Of a DNA stretch of 64,000 nucleotides, positions 33,141-42,518 are shown one piece after another. A program made the translations under genes and the position numbers. How positions within the stretch are numbered: position 1 is the stretch's first letter; the number at the start of each line of letters is the position of its first letter. The notes under the pieces are model-generated. The model was given only the letters and a program-made list of their open reading frames with translations, made no database searches and was not told where the DNA came from. The stretch spans positions 868,001-932,000 of the forward strand of contig NZ_CP071051.1 of assembly GCF_017161405.1 (NCBI RefSeq), read 5' to 3'. The DNA is from Leucobacter sp. CX169. GTDB taxonomy: Bacteria > Actinomycetota > Actinomycetes > Actinomycetales > Microbacteriaceae.

Positions 33141-34436
33141 GTGACCGCTGATCCCGCCGCAACGCCCCCCGAGACCGTCCTCTATAGTGCGAACCTCGTG
33201 TTGCCCGTCGTGGGACCGCGCATCGCGGACGGCGCGGTCGCGGTGCGCGGCGAAAAGATCCTGCATGTGGGGGATCGGCGTTGGGTGCGCCAGGCGCTCG
33301 AGGAGCGCGGGATCGCATACCGCGAGGAGCGCTTCGACGGCGTGCTTGCGCCAGGCCTCGTCAATGCGCACACCCACCTGCAGTACACGCACATGGGCGA
33401 GCTGGCGCAGCGCCACTACACCGGCTTTGACGACTGGGGCGACGCCTTCGACGTCGTCTACGACCGCGGCGGGCACGACTGGGCCGCCGCCGCGGCGGAG
33501 GGGGCGGCGAGCTCGCTCGCGGCCGGCGTGACGGCCGCCGCTGATGTCGTCACCGACGAGTCGGCGCTGAGCGCCCTCCACGATGCGGGCCTGCACGGCA
33601 TCGCCTACTGGGAGGTGTACGGCAAGAGCAACGCGGACTGGACCGACGAGGCGCGCGCCGACGTGCTCGAGCAGATCCGTCGCATCCCGACGCCCCCCGG
33701 AGCCGGGGTCTCGCCCCACGCCCCCTACTCCCTCGAGGTGCAGCCGCTGCTCGAGATCCCCGACCTGGTGCGCGAGCAGGGACTTCGTCTGCACATCCAC
33801 CTCGCCGAGGCGCACATGGAGCGCGGCCTGCGCGGCTCCCACGAGACGTGGCCCGAGCTCGGCGCGGACAGCTTCCGCGCCCTGCGCTCGCGCGGCATCG
33901 GCGTCTCGTCCACCCAATTCGTCGACCACCTCGGCGTGCTCGGGCCCGACTGCCACATCGCCCACGGCGTGTACGTCAGTGCCGAGGACCGGGCGCTGCT
34001 CCGCGCCCGGGGCACGAGCGTCGCGCTCTGCCCGCGCTCGAACGAGATCATCGGCCTCGACATGCCGCCGATCGCCGACTATCTGCGCGAGGGCAGCCCG
34101 ATCTCGGTGGGCACCGACTCACTGTCGTCGTCGCCGTCCCTCGACCCGCTCGCGGACGTCGCGCTGCTCTACCGGGTGGCGCGAGAGCAGGGCTACGCGG
34201 GGCGCGACCTCCACGCCCGACTGTTCTCGGCCGCAACCTTCGGCGGGGCCGCGGCGCTCGGCTTGAGCGTCGGTACCCGCCGGATCGGCCAGCTCGTCGT
34301 CGGCGCCCTCGCCGATCTCGCCTTCTTCGACGTTCCCGTGACGAACCCCGACGACACGCTCGCGCACCTCGTCGAGAGCGGGGCAGGATCCTGCGCCCGC
34401 ACCGTCGTCGCGGGCGCCGAACGGTTCGCGCGCTAG
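33141..34436 (+). CDS. Amidohydrolase-superfamily deaminase/hydrolase
   Basis: A 431-residue metal-dependent hydrolase of the guanine-deaminase/chlorohydrolase group. Metal and catalytic motifs: NAHTHLQYTHMG (HxH), GVSPHAPYS, LHIHLAEAH and SVGTDSLSS (final Asp). The composite barrel edges (ADGAVAVRGEKILHVGD and the C-terminal GALADLAFFDV) are present. Substrate could be a purine, aminofutalosine or triazine-like ring. A TAGACT box eight bases upstream of GTG indicates its own leaderless promoter. Confidence 0.88.
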   Translation: MTADPAATPPETVLYSANLVLPVVGPRIADGAVAVRGEKILHVGDRRWVRQALEERGIAYREERFDGVLAPGLVNAHTHLQYTHMGELAQRHYTGFDDWGDAFDVVYDRGGHDWAAAAAEGAASSLAAGVTAAADVVTDESALSALHDAGLHGIAYWEVYGKSNADWTDEARADVLEQIRRIPTPPGAGVSPHAPYSLEVQPLLEIPDLVREQGLRLHIHLAEAHMERGLRGSHETWPELGADSFRALRSRGIGVSSTQFVDHLGVLGPDCHIAHGVYVSAEDRALLRARGTSVALCPRSNEIIGLDMPPIADYLREGSPISVGTDSLSSSPSLDPLADVALLYRVAREQGYAGRDLHARLFSAATFGGAAALGLSVGTRRIGQLVVGALADLAFFDVPVTNPDDTLAHLVESGAGSCARTVVAGAERFAR

Positions 34437-34581
34437 CGTCAGCCCAGCGCGCCCGCTGCGTGACGCCAGGTGACGCAGATTGTCACGCCCGTTGACGCTT
34501 TGCCGTAGGATCGAGGGGTTGTCGTGTGCCCACGCCACGGCACAACCTCGGTCCCGCCCCGCTCGTACCCGGAGGATTCCC

Positions 34582-35397
34582 ATGTCTCGCACCATCCGCA
34601 TCGGCGCGCTTGTCGCCGCAGCAACCGCCGCAGTTCTCGCCGTCTCGGGCTGCGCGCCCGCCTCGGACAGCGAGACCGTTACCCCCGACAAGCTGACCAT
34701 CGCGACCGGCCAGCCGGCATACGAGCCCTGGGTCGTTGGCGACAAGCCTGAGTCGGGCGAAGGCTTCGAAGCCGCCGTCGGGTTCGCGGTCGCCGAGGAG
34801 CTCGGTTTCGACGCGAAGGACGTCGTCTGGGTGCGCTCGAGTTTCGACTCGGCCATCGCGCCGGGCCCCAAGGACTGGGACCTGAACCTCCAGCAGTTCT
34901 CGGTCACCGAGGAGCGGGCGCAGGCCGTCGACTTCTCGTCGCCGTACTACACGACCACCCAGGCGGTCGTCGCGAACGCCGGCACGGATGCCGCGAACGC
35001 GACGGACTTGGCCGGGCTCAAGAGCTCGCTGATCGGCGTCGCCGCCGGCACCACCTCCTACGACGTCGCGAAGGCCGAGATCGACCCGACGAGCGAGATC
35101 CAGGTCTTCAACTCGGTGGACGACGTCATCGCCGCCATGCAGAGCGGCCAGATCGATGCCTTCGTCACTGACCTCCCCGGCGCCTTCTACGCGGTGGGCG
35201 CGCAGCTCGATGACGGCGTCATCGTCGGTCAGTTGAACTCCACGGACGGCGGCGATGAGTTCGCCATCGTGCTGCCCAAGGACTCGAAGCTGACCGCCAA
35301 GACCACCGCAGCGGTCGACGCCCTGCGCGAGAACGGCACGCTGGCCGAGCTCGAGACCCAGTGGCTCGCCGACCAGGGCGCTCCCGTCCTGAAGTAG
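34582..35397 (+). CDS. Polar amino-acid ABC transporter substrate-binding lipoprotein
   Basis: A 271-residue SBP_bac_3 protein. Lipobox VSGC (Cys24). The fold signatures GEGFEAAVGFAVAEELGF, DLNLQQFSVTEERAQAVDFS and SSPYYTTTQAVV are clear. First gene of a complete three-gene amino-acid importer. GGAGGA precedes the ATG. The upstream 145-base region contains four TGACG repeats (34459-34497) and could hold a regulatory site. The exact amino acid cannot be told. Confidence 0.92.
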   Translation: MSRTIRIGALVAAATAAVLAVSGCAPASDSETVTPDKLTIATGQPAYEPWVVGDKPESGEGFEAAVGFAVAEELGFDAKDVVWVRSSFDSAIAPGPKDWDLNLQQFSVTEERAQAVDFSSPYYTTTQAVVANAGTDAANATDLAGLKSSLIGVAAGTTSYDVAKAEIDPTSEIQVFNSVDDVIAAMQSGQIDAFVTDLPGAFYAVGAQLDDGVIVGQLNSTDGGDEFAIVLPKDSKLTAKTTAAVDALRENGTLAELETQWLADQGAPVLK

Positions 35398-35407
35398 GTC
35401 TGACCCA

Positions 35408-36316
35408 GTGAGCCTCTCAACCATTCCGGCCAACCCGCAGGATCCCGCCCCGGCGGGTCGGATCGGGGACGGCTCACGCGCACTCAGCAGGATCGAGCTT
35501 GACCGCCGCGACTTCCGTCGCCGGCAGCGCTCGCGCTCGATCCTGCTGAGTATCGTCAGCACGCTCGTCTTCGCCGTCGTGATTGGCGTCGTGATCGTGA
35601 ACAGCCCCGGCTGGGACCGCGTGCAGACCACGTTCTTCAACTTCGAGACCGCGGTGAACTCGTTCCCGGCGATCCTCAAGGGCCTCTGGCTCAACATCCA
35701 GGTGCTGTTCGTCGCGGCGATCGGCGTCGCGATCCTCGGCACGCTGCTGGCCGTCGCGCGCACGCTCAAGGGCGCGGTGTTCACGCCGCTCAGGCTGCTC
35801 GCCGCCGGCTACACCGACATCTTCCGCGGCATCCCCGTGCTGCTCGTCTTGTACCTGGTCGGCTTCGGCCTGCCGGGGCTCGAGCTGTTCGGGCGCATGC
35901 CCGCCCAGTTCTGGGGCACCATCGCCCTGATCCTGACCTACTCGGCCTACGTCGCCGAGGTGCTGCGCGCAGGCATCGACGCCGTGCACCCCTCGCAGCG
36001 CCTTGCCGCTCGCTCGCTCGGACTCAGCCGCACCAAGACGCTGCGGCTCATCGTGCTGCCGCAGGGCGTGCGCAAGGTGACGCCCGCGCTGATGAACGAC
36101 TTCGTGTCGATGCAGAAGGACGTCGGCCTGATCTCGGTGCTGGGAGCGGTCGACGCCGTGCGCGCCGCGCAGATCGAGGTCGCCTCCAGCTACAACTTCA
36201 CGCCCTACGTCGTTGCAGGAATCCTGTTCATCATCATCTCCTGGCCGATGATCCGCCTCACCGACTGGGTGACGGCACGCCAGCAGCAGCGCGAGCAGAT
36301 CGGAGGCTCGGTATGA
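35408..36316 (+). CDS. Polar amino-acid ABC transporter permease (HisM family)
   Basis: A 302-residue permease with a 40-residue basic cytoplasmic N-terminus and five to six TM segments. ILKGLWLNIQVLF opens the domain; YTDIFRGIPVLL and the EAA loop with AARSLGLSRTKTLRLIVLPQ are signatures. GTG start ten bases after the binding-protein stop. A single permease gene implies a homodimer. The first 15 residues have a Pro-rich PANPQDPAPAG segment. Confidence 0.92.
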   Translation: MSLSTIPANPQDPAPAGRIGDGSRALSRIELDRRDFRRRQRSRSILLSIVSTLVFAVVIGVVIVNSPGWDRVQTTFFNFETAVNSFPAILKGLWLNIQVLFVAAIGVAILGTLLAVARTLKGAVFTPLRLLAAGYTDIFRGIPVLLVLYLVGFGLPGLELFGRMPAQFWGTIALILTYSAYVAEVLRAGIDAVHPSQRLAARSLGLSRTKTLRLIVLPQGVRKVTPALMNDFVSMQKDVGLISVLGAVDAVRAAQIEVASSYNFTPYVVAGILFIIISWPMIRLTDWVTARQQQREQIGGSV

Positions 36317-37086
36317 CCGAGACCGCTTCCCCGGCGCGCGGCGCCGAATCGGTCCTGCGGGTCGAGGACGTCCACAAGTCGTTCGGCGAGGCGCATGTGC
36401 TCCGCGGCATCTCGCTCGACGTCGGGCAGCACGAGGTCGTCGTGCTCATCGGAGCGAGCGGCTCGGGCAAGTCCACCCTGCTCAAGACGATCAACCTGCT
36501 CGAGCAGATCGACGACGGCCAGATCTTCCTCGGCGATACGGACATCAGTGACCCGCGCGTGAACGTCGACCAGGTGCGCGCGCGCATCGGCGTCGTATTC
36601 CAGCACTACAACCTCTTCCCGCACCTGAACGTCCTCGACAACGTGACGCTCGCCGCCCGCAAGGTGTTTGGCGTGCCGAAGGCGGAGGCAGAGCAGACCG
36701 GTCGCGACCTCCTCGCGCGCATCGGCCTTGCCGACAAGGCGAAGGAATACCCGGATCGCCTCTCCGGGGGGCAGCAGCAACGCGTCGCGATCGTGCGGGC
36801 CCTGGCGACCGACCCCGAGCTGTTGCTGCTGGACGAGATCACGAGTGCCCTCGACCCTCAGCTCGTGGGCGAGGTGCTCGACCTCGTGCGCGAGCTCAAG
36901 GCCGGCGGCACCACGATCGTGATGGCGACCCACGAGATGTCCTTCGCGCGCCGCGTGGCCGACCGGGTCGTGTACTTGAAGGACGGCGTGATCGTCGAGT
37001 CGGGCACTCCCGAGCAGATCTTCGACGCCCCGCAGAAGCCCGAGACGATCGAGTTCTTGGCGCGCCTGGGCGATCCGTTCGCCTAG
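36313..37086 (+). CDS. Polar amino-acid ABC transporter ATP-binding protein
   Basis: A 257-residue ABC ATPase of the GlnQ/HisP type. Walker A GASGSGKSTLLKTINLLE, signature LSGGQQQRVAIVRAL, Walker B LLLLDEITSALDPQ and H-loop MATHEMSFAR. The ITSALDP variant (Ile for Pro) is common in this group. Overlaps the permease by four bases (ATGA). Ends just before a bidirectional terminator. Confidence 0.93.
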   Translation: MTETASPARGAESVLRVEDVHKSFGEAHVLRGISLDVGQHEVVVLIGASGSGKSTLLKTINLLEQIDDGQIFLGDTDISDPRVNVDQVRARIGVVFQHYNLFPHLNVLDNVTLAARKVFGVPKAEAEQTGRDLLARIGLADKAKEYPDRLSGGQQQRVAIVRALATDPELLLLDEITSALDPQLVGEVLDLVRELKAGGTTIVMATHEMSFARRVADRVVYLKDGVIVESGTPEQIFDAPQKPETIEFLARLGDPFA

Positions 37087-37120
37087 GCCGGCTCGCGTGC
37101 AGCTGCGCGCTGCGCCGACG

Positions 37121-37160
37121 AAAAATGGGCGGTACCCCCGAGGGGATACCGCCCATTTTC
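37121..37160. terminator. Bidirectional intrinsic terminator
   Basis: AAAATGGGCGGTA / TACCGCCCATTTT form a 13-bp stem extended by CCCC/GGGG across one mismatch; each strand ends in a T-run. It separates the amino-acid ABC operon from the convergent DUF5684 gene and serves both. Confidence 0.85.
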
Positions 37161-37170
37161 GATGTGCGAA

Positions 37171-38052
37171 CTACTGCTGCTGGTTGCCCTCAGCCGGGTC
37201 GACCGGAGCCTGCGGCTGGACCGGAGCCTGCGGCTGGACCGGGGCCTGCGGCTGGTACGGTGCCTGCGGCTGGTACGGCTGCTGAGCCGGAGCCTGCTGC
37301 TGCTGCTGCGCGTACGCTGCCTGCGGCATGGGCTGTGCCTTGGGCTGCTTCTGCGCGTGCGCGGGCATGACGCCGCCGAAGCGCGCCGCAATCTGACGCT
37401 CGAGGTAGGTCGTGCCCTGGCGGGGGAAGAAGATGCCGCGGGTGCCGTGGATAGCGCCCTCGGGACGCCAGACCGAGTTCTTGCCCCAGGCGAGGATGCC
37501 GATCCAGACGAGCGGGACCAGGATGCCGAGCACGATCATGCCGGCGCCCGGGCGCGAGAACGCGCGGTTCAGGTTGATGACCACGAAGATCTGCAGCACG
37601 ATCATGGCGAGCGAGGGGAGATACGACAGCAGGCTGAAGAGGTAGCCGATGACGATCATGCCGGTCATTGCGCCGCTCGCACTGCTGTCGAACTCGCCCG
37701 ACATGCCGACTGAGCTGAGCGCGCCGAGCGGGGCAGTGGCCGTGAGTGCCGTACCAATGCCGCTCAAGACAAGTGTCGCGCCGTAGCAGATGAGGTAGTA
37801 CCAGCCGCTCACCCCGCCGTGCTCCATGAGGAGGAACTCGCGGTAGAAGGGGACCCATGCGCCCCAGGGGTTGGGGTGACCCGACTTCTGGTACATCTTC
37901 ATGTACGCGATGCTCGAGAAGACGTACACGGCGACTACGAAGAGCGCCAAGACCGCAAAGAAGATGATGAGGAACGCGAAGAACGCGCCCATGCCGGCGG
38001 CGAAGTCCGCCATGCCGTCGTTGTAGTCATCCATAAGCTGAGTGGTCTCCAT
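37171..38052 (-). CDS. DUF5684 membrane protein with Pro/Gln repeat tail
   Basis: A 293-residue protein with four to five TM segments in the first two thirds. FSSIAYMKMYQKSGHPNPWG and WVPFYREFLLMEHGGVSGW are the DUF5684 features (signal-peptidase-like conserved Pro/Trp loop). GGGIFFPRQGT-like segment RGIFFPRQGTTYLER follows. The last 60 residues are low-complexity: poly-Gln and QPQAPV/QPQAPY repeats. Function unknown. A TAGGCT box about 38 bases before the ATG may be its promoter. Confidence 0.85.
   Translation of the reverse strand: METTQLMDDYNDGMADFAAGMGAFFAFLIIFFAVLALFVVAVYVFSSIAYMKMYQKSGHPNPWGAWVPFYREFLLMEHGGVSGWYYLICYGATLVLSGIGTALTATAPLGALSSVGMSGEFDSSASGAMTGMIVIGYLFSLLSYLPSLAMIVLQIFVVINLNRAFSRPGAGMIVLGILVPLVWIGILAWGKNSVWRPEGAIHGTRGIFFPRQGTTYLERQIAARFGGVMPAHAQKQPKAQPMPQAAYAQQQQQAPAQQPYQPQAPYQPQAPVQPQAPVQPQAPVDPAEGNQQQ
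37203..37274. repeat. Four 18-bp tandem repeats coding the QPQAPV tail
   Basis: Unit CCGGAGCCTGCGGCTGGA, four copies (two exact, two with a few changes), in frame in the DUF5684 gene. Length variation between strains would be expected. Confidence 0.85.
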
Positions 38053-38178
38053 TCGTCGGGTGCCCCGGATGTCCGGGTCGGTGTTTCGAGCCTAGCGCGG
38101 ATTGGTGCCGCGTCCGAAAGTGCGGGTATGCTGTACCTTTCCCCATTTTCTCGCGCCACCACCGAAAGGCCCTTCGTC

Positions 38179-39705
38179 ATGTCTCGTTCCTCCGCCGTGC
38201 ACTCCAGCGAGCACGCAGTCGACGACAAGATTGGGCCGCGCGAGAACCTGGCGATCTGGTTGTTGCTCGTCTCCTCGTTCGTGGTGATTCTCAACGAGAC
38301 CGTGATGGGCGTGGCGTTGCCGCGGCTCATGCTCGACCTCGACATCTCGCCGTCGACGGGGCAGTGGCTGACGACCGCGTTCCTGCTCACGATGAGCGTG
38401 GTGATCCCGATTACGGGCATGCTGATCCAGCGGATGAAGACACGCACGCTCTTCATCGTGGCGATGGCGTTCTTCGTGACGGGCACCGCGGTCGCGGCGA
38501 TCGCGCCCGGGTTCGCGGTGCTGCTGCTTGGCCGCATCGTGCAGGCCGTCGGCACCGCGATCATGATGCCGCTGCTCATGACGACCGTCATCACGCTCGT
38601 GCCCGAGCGGCACCGCGGCGCGCTGATGGGGCGCATTGCCATCGTCATGTCGGTCGCCCCGGCGCTCGGCCCGACGCTGTCCGGGATGATCCTGCAGCAC
38701 CTCAGCTGGCGCTGGCTGTTCATCGTGATGCTGCCGATCGCGGCCGCGGCGCTGGTCATCGGCGCAATCAAACTGCCCAACGTCGGCGAGCGTCGCTACA
38801 CGCGCATCGACGCGATCTCGGTCGTGCTCTCTGCGCTGGGCTTCGGCGGTATTGTCTTCGGCCTGAGTGCCGTCGGGCAGCGGGCGAGCGGAGGCGAGGC
38901 GGTCGAGCCTCTGATCCCGATCATCGTGGGCGTGATTTCGCTCGGCCTCTTCGTCTGGCGCCAGCTCAGCCTGCAGCGCCACGACCGCGCGCTGCTCGAT
39001 CTTCGCACCTTCAACTCGCGCCCGTTCGCGCTGTCCGTGCTGCTGCTCGCCGTCAGCATGATCGCCCTGTTTGGCACCCTCGTGCTGCTGCCGATCTACC
39101 TCCAGGACGTGCTCGGCGCCGACACGCTCGCGACCGGCCTTGTGCTGCTGCCCGGCGGTCTGCTGATGGGCCTGCTCGGCCCGGTCGTCGGCGGCATCGT
39201 CGACCGCCACGGCGTCAAGCCCCTGCTGGTCCCGGGTACCGCGATGACCGCTGCGGCCCTCTGGCTGATGGGCACGTTTGGGGAGTTCACCCCGATCTGG
39301 CTCGCCGTGGTGGCCCACCTCATTTTGAGCATCGGCCTCGCGTGCACGTTCACGCCGCTCTTCTCGCTCTCGCTCGGATCGCTGCCGCCGCACCTCGCGG
39401 CCCACGGCAGCGCGACGATCTCGACGATTCAGCAGGTTGCCGGGGCCGCCGGCACCGCGGTGTTCGTGACGGTCATGAGCGTCGTCTCGGCCGGAGCGAT
39501 CTCTCGCGGTATCGGCGAGGTGCCCGCGATGGCAAACGGCATGCAGGCCGCGTTCCTGTTGGGCGGTGCAGTGGCCACGCTTGCCGCCGTCGTCGCGATC
39601 TTCGTGAAGGCCGACCCGATCGTGCACGAGGAGACGGTCGAGGGTGTTGTTGAGCCGGCGAGCGTCGAAGCCCAGGCGCAGGCTCAGGCGCAGGCCGGAG
39701 CCTAG
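38179..39705 (+). CDS. DHA2-family (14-TM) MFS multidrug efflux transporter
   Basis: A 508-residue MFS protein with 14 predicted TM segments. Motifs: LNETVMGVALPRLMLDLDIS in TM1, TAFLLTMSVVIPITGML, and motif C in TM5 as MSVAPALGPTLSGMIL, typical of DHA2 drug:H+ antiporters (LfrA/QacA-like). The C-terminus ends in a short AQAQAQAQAGA repeat. GAAAGG sits ahead of the ATG. Substrates unknown. The open frame upstream to 37819 is shadow of DUF5684. Confidence 0.9.
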   Translation: MSRSSAVHSSEHAVDDKIGPRENLAIWLLLVSSFVVILNETVMGVALPRLMLDLDISPSTGQWLTTAFLLTMSVVIPITGMLIQRMKTRTLFIVAMAFFVTGTAVAAIAPGFAVLLLGRIVQAVGTAIMMPLLMTTVITLVPERHRGALMGRIAIVMSVAPALGPTLSGMILQHLSWRWLFIVMLPIAAAALVIGAIKLPNVGERRYTRIDAISVVLSALGFGGIVFGLSAVGQRASGGEAVEPLIPIIVGVISLGLFVWRQLSLQRHDRALLDLRTFNSRPFALSVLLLAVSMIALFGTLVLLPIYLQDVLGADTLATGLVLLPGGLLMGLLGPVVGGIVDRHGVKPLLVPGTAMTAAALWLMGTFGEFTPIWLAVVAHLILSIGLACTFTPLFSLSLGSLPPHLAAHGSATISTIQQVAGAAGTAVFVTVMSVVSAGAISRGIGEVPAMANGMQAAFLLGGAVATLAAVVAIFVKADPIVHEETVEGVVEPASVEAQAQAQAQAGA

Positions 39706-39736
39706 TCCGAAGCCGGCGCCTCACCCGGACTCGGGC

Positions 39737-40675
39737 CTACGCCCAGTCGTCGACCTCGGGGATCGCCTCGATCGAGCGGCGCACGGCGTCGGCGAGCTGG
39801 CGCACCGCGACCGGGGGCTGGCGGCCAGGGCCCTCGCCCGGCGCGGCCAGCACGATCTCGCGCGCAAAGCGATCATCGGCGATGGGCCGGATCACGACGC
39901 CCGCCGGGATCGTCGTCGCCGCGAGGCGCGGCACGAGCCCGATGACCATGCCGGCGGCGACGAGCCCGAGCACGACGGAGAAATCGTCGGTGCGAATGGC
40001 GACGTCGATCTCGTGCCCCGCCTCGGCGAAGACATCGCGCACGATGTCGTCCATTGTGTCGCCGGCGGTCGCGCCGAGCACCCAGTGCTCGTCCGCGAGT
40101 GTGAGCAGCGCCTCATTGTCGATGATGCGCAGCTCGGCGAGCGGGTGCGTGCGGGGGAGCGCGAGCAGCAGCGGGTCCCGCATGACGTGCGTCGTGTGGA
40201 CGTCCGCGCGGAACGGCAGGTCGTAGTCCCCTGCGGTATAGAGCAGGGCGGCGTCGAGTTCGCGCTGGTTGATCCGGGTCACGAGCGGCGTGACCTCCTC
40301 GAGCACCGCGTCGATCTCGACGCCGACCTCTGACAGGCGCGCGGCGATCTGCGGCAGCAGCTGCGCCGCCGCGGTGGGGAAGGTGCCAAAACGCAGCCGG
40401 ATCCTGCCGAGCTGCGAGAGGTCCCGGACGTCCACGAGCGCGCGCTCGGAGAGGCTCAGGATCTCGATGCCCCGCTCGAGCATGACCGAACCTGCCGTCG
40501 TGAGCGTGCTGCCGCGGCTTGAACGCGACAGGAGGGCCGTGCCCGCGAGCCGGTCGAGGTTCTTGAGGTGGTAGTCCACCGTGGGCTGGCTCCAGCCGAG
40601 TCGCAGGGCGGCCCGCGAGACCGAGCCCTCCTGGGCGACGGCGCGGAGGGCTTCGAGCTGGCGCAGATCTATCAC
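39737..40675 (-). CDS. LysR-family transcriptional regulator
   Basis: A 312-residue LTTR. The N-terminal helix-turn-helix is LEALRAVAQEGSVSRAALRL and GWSQPTVDYHLKNLDRLAG. The C-terminal effector domain begins near residue 92 (RIRLRFGTFPTAAAQLL). Divergent from the PLP decarboxylase gene, its probable target. The intergenic region carries a 9-bp inverted repeat (40723-40745). Confidence 0.9.
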   Translation of the reverse strand: MIDLRQLEALRAVAQEGSVSRAALRLGWSQPTVDYHLKNLDRLAGTALLSRSSRGSTLTTAGSVMLERGIEILSLSERALVDVRDLSQLGRIRLRFGTFPTAAAQLLPQIAARLSEVGVEIDAVLEEVTPLVTRINQRELDAALLYTAGDYDLPFRADVHTTHVMRDPLLLALPRTHPLAELRIIDNEALLTLADEHWVLGATAGDTMDDIVRDVFAEAGHEIDVAIRTDDFSVVLGLVAAGMVIGLVPRLAATTIPAGVVIRPIADDRFAREIVLAAPGEGPGRQPPVAVRQLADAVRRSIEAIPEVDDWA

Positions 40676-40722
40676 GGCTCCACATTACTGCCTATAGCGC
40701 ATCGGTCCCCAGAGTGGGTGCA

Positions 40723-40745
40723 GGTACCAGAGAGTATCTGGTGCC
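40723..40745. promoter_or_regulatory. Inverted repeat between lysR and decarboxylase, possible operator
   Basis: GGTACCAGA and TCTGGTGCC pair over 9 bp with one mismatch and a 5-base centre, located 28 bases before the first possible decarboxylase start. LysR regulators bind dyads in such positions. Confidence 0.35.
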
Positions 40746-40772
40746 GGGGGAGCCAAAGCGGGGGTTCACTCG

Positions 40773-42383
40773 GTGAGCCGGCTGCGGGAATATCGTCTTA
40801 TGCTGCACGCCAAGACTCACGCCGACTCCCACCAGCTCACCACCGCCCTGGCGGGCGAGGCCATTTCGGGTGCGCAGAACGCGGCGCCCGCGCCGCTGAG
40901 CCAGGCGTGTGCGCCATATGCGGAGGCGCTGCAGCGCCACGTCGCCGCTCACCCGGTGAACCTCATGGTCCCCGGGCACGGCGGCACCGCCCGCGAGGGC
41001 GCCAGCCAGCTGGCCGACTTCTTCGGCGAGCAGGCGGTCACCCTCGACATCCCACTCATGCTCAAGGGCATCGACCTGGGCGATGACTCGCCGTTGCGCC
41101 AGGCGCAGCAGCTCGCCGCCGAGGCGTGGGGCGCGCGCCGCACCTGGTTCATGACGAACGGCGCCTCGCAGGCGAACCGCACCGCCGCGATCGCCGTGCG
41201 CGGTCTCGGCGCAAACATCCTGTCGCAGCGCAGCGCCCACTCGAGCTTCAGCGACGGCGTGCTCGTCGCGGGGCTGAACCCGAGCTTTGTCGCCCCGACG
41301 GTCGACGAGCGCCACGGCATCGCGCACGGCGTGACGCCCGAGGCCCTCGAGGCAGCGCTCGTGCTGGCCGAGGCCGAGGGGCGCCCGGCGGCGTCTGTCT
41401 ATGTCATCTCGCCGAGCTACTTCGGCTCGGTCGCCGACGTCGCCGGCCTCGCCCGCGTCGCCCACGCGCACGGCGCCCCGCTCATCGTCGACGGCGCCTG
41501 GGGTGCGCACTTCGGCTTCCACCCCGATCTGCCCGAGTCGCCCGCGAAGCTGGGCGCCGACCTCGTCGTCTCGAGCACGCACAAGCTCGCGGGCTCGTTC
41601 ACCCAGTCCGCCATGCTGCACCTGGGAGAGGGCCCGTTCGCGGACCGGTTGGAGCCGCTCGTCGCCCGCGCGGTCACCATGACGGCCTCGACCTCCGAGA
41701 GCTCGCTGCTCATGGGCTCGCTCGATATCGCCCGCATGGCGATCGTCGCGAATACCGAGAAGATCGGCGAATCGATCGCGATGGCGCAGGAGCTGCGGGC
41801 ACGCCTGCGCGCCGACGGCCGTTTCGCGATCATCAGCGACGACTTTGACCGGTTCGCCGACATTGTCGAGACCGACCTGCTACGCGTCCCCGTCGATGTC
41901 TCGGGCCTCGGTCAGAGCGGCCACTGGGTGCGCGACCGCCTGGTCGAGGAACACCACCTGTACTTCGAGATGTCGACGGCCACCAGCATCGTCGCCGTGA
42001 TTGGCGCGGGCCAGGTGCCCGACCTGGACTTCATCATGAACGCGATGCGCGAGGTCGCCGACGAGGCGGACGCGCTGCGCGCTGCCGGGCAGTCCGTCGA
42101 GGTGAGCTTCCCGCCGCTGCCGACCGCCGGGAAGCTGCGTATGCTCCCGCGCGATGCCTTCTTCGCCGAGACCGAGGTCGTGCCCGCAGCCGAGGCCGTC
42201 GGGCGCGTGTCGTCGGACTCGCTCGCCGCCTACCCGCCGGGCATCCCGAACGTGCTCCCGGGCGAGGAGATCACGGCCGAGACGGTTCGCTTCCTGACGG
42301 CCGTTGCGGCGTCGCCCACCGGCTACGTCCGTGGCGCAATCGATCCGCTGGTCACTGAGATCCGCGTGGTCCGCGAGGCGTAG
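40773..42383 (+). CDS. Orn/Lys/Arg-type PLP-dependent decarboxylase (short Gram-positive form)
   Basis: Up to 536 residues, fold-type I PLP enzyme of the Orn/Lys/Arg decarboxylase class without the N-terminal wing domain. FMTNGASQANRTAAIAV, SQRSAHSSFSDGVLVAG and VISPSYFGSVADV match the group; the Schiff-base Lys lies in VVSSTHKLAGSFTQSAML. Enzymes of this type make cadaverine, putrescine or agmatine. GTG at 40773 and ATG at 40800 are both possible starts; neither has a strong ribosome site. Divergent from a LysR regulator. Confidence 0.87.
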   Translation: MSRLREYRLMLHAKTHADSHQLTTALAGEAISGAQNAAPAPLSQACAPYAEALQRHVAAHPVNLMVPGHGGTAREGASQLADFFGEQAVTLDIPLMLKGIDLGDDSPLRQAQQLAAEAWGARRTWFMTNGASQANRTAAIAVRGLGANILSQRSAHSSFSDGVLVAGLNPSFVAPTVDERHGIAHGVTPEALEAALVLAEAEGRPAASVYVISPSYFGSVADVAGLARVAHAHGAPLIVDGAWGAHFGFHPDLPESPAKLGADLVVSSTHKLAGSFTQSAMLHLGEGPFADRLEPLVARAVTMTASTSESSLLMGSLDIARMAIVANTEKIGESIAMAQELRARLRADGRFAIISDDFDRFADIVETDLLRVPVDVSGLGQSGHWVRDRLVEEHHLYFEMSTATSIVAVIGAGQVPDLDFIMNAMREVADEADALRAAGQSVEVSFPPLPTAGKLRMLPRDAFFAETEVVPAAEAVGRVSSDSLAAYPPGIPNVLPGEEITAETVRFLTAVAASPTGYVRGAIDPLVTEIRVVREA

Positions 42384-42518
42384 GGCGCTCCAGCGCGGTC
42401 GCATTGCCCCGTCCGGTTACCCGCAGCCGCTCCGGTTCCCTGGGTGATACATGTTTTCTCGGAGCCGCGGCTCGCGATCGTCCGAGACAACCCGACTCGC
42501 TGACACAACTCGGCGCCG

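Noticed and set aside
38092-39627. 511-codon minus-strand ORF opposite the DHA2 transporter
   Set aside because: Arg/His/Asp shadow typical of the antisense of a membrane protein gene.
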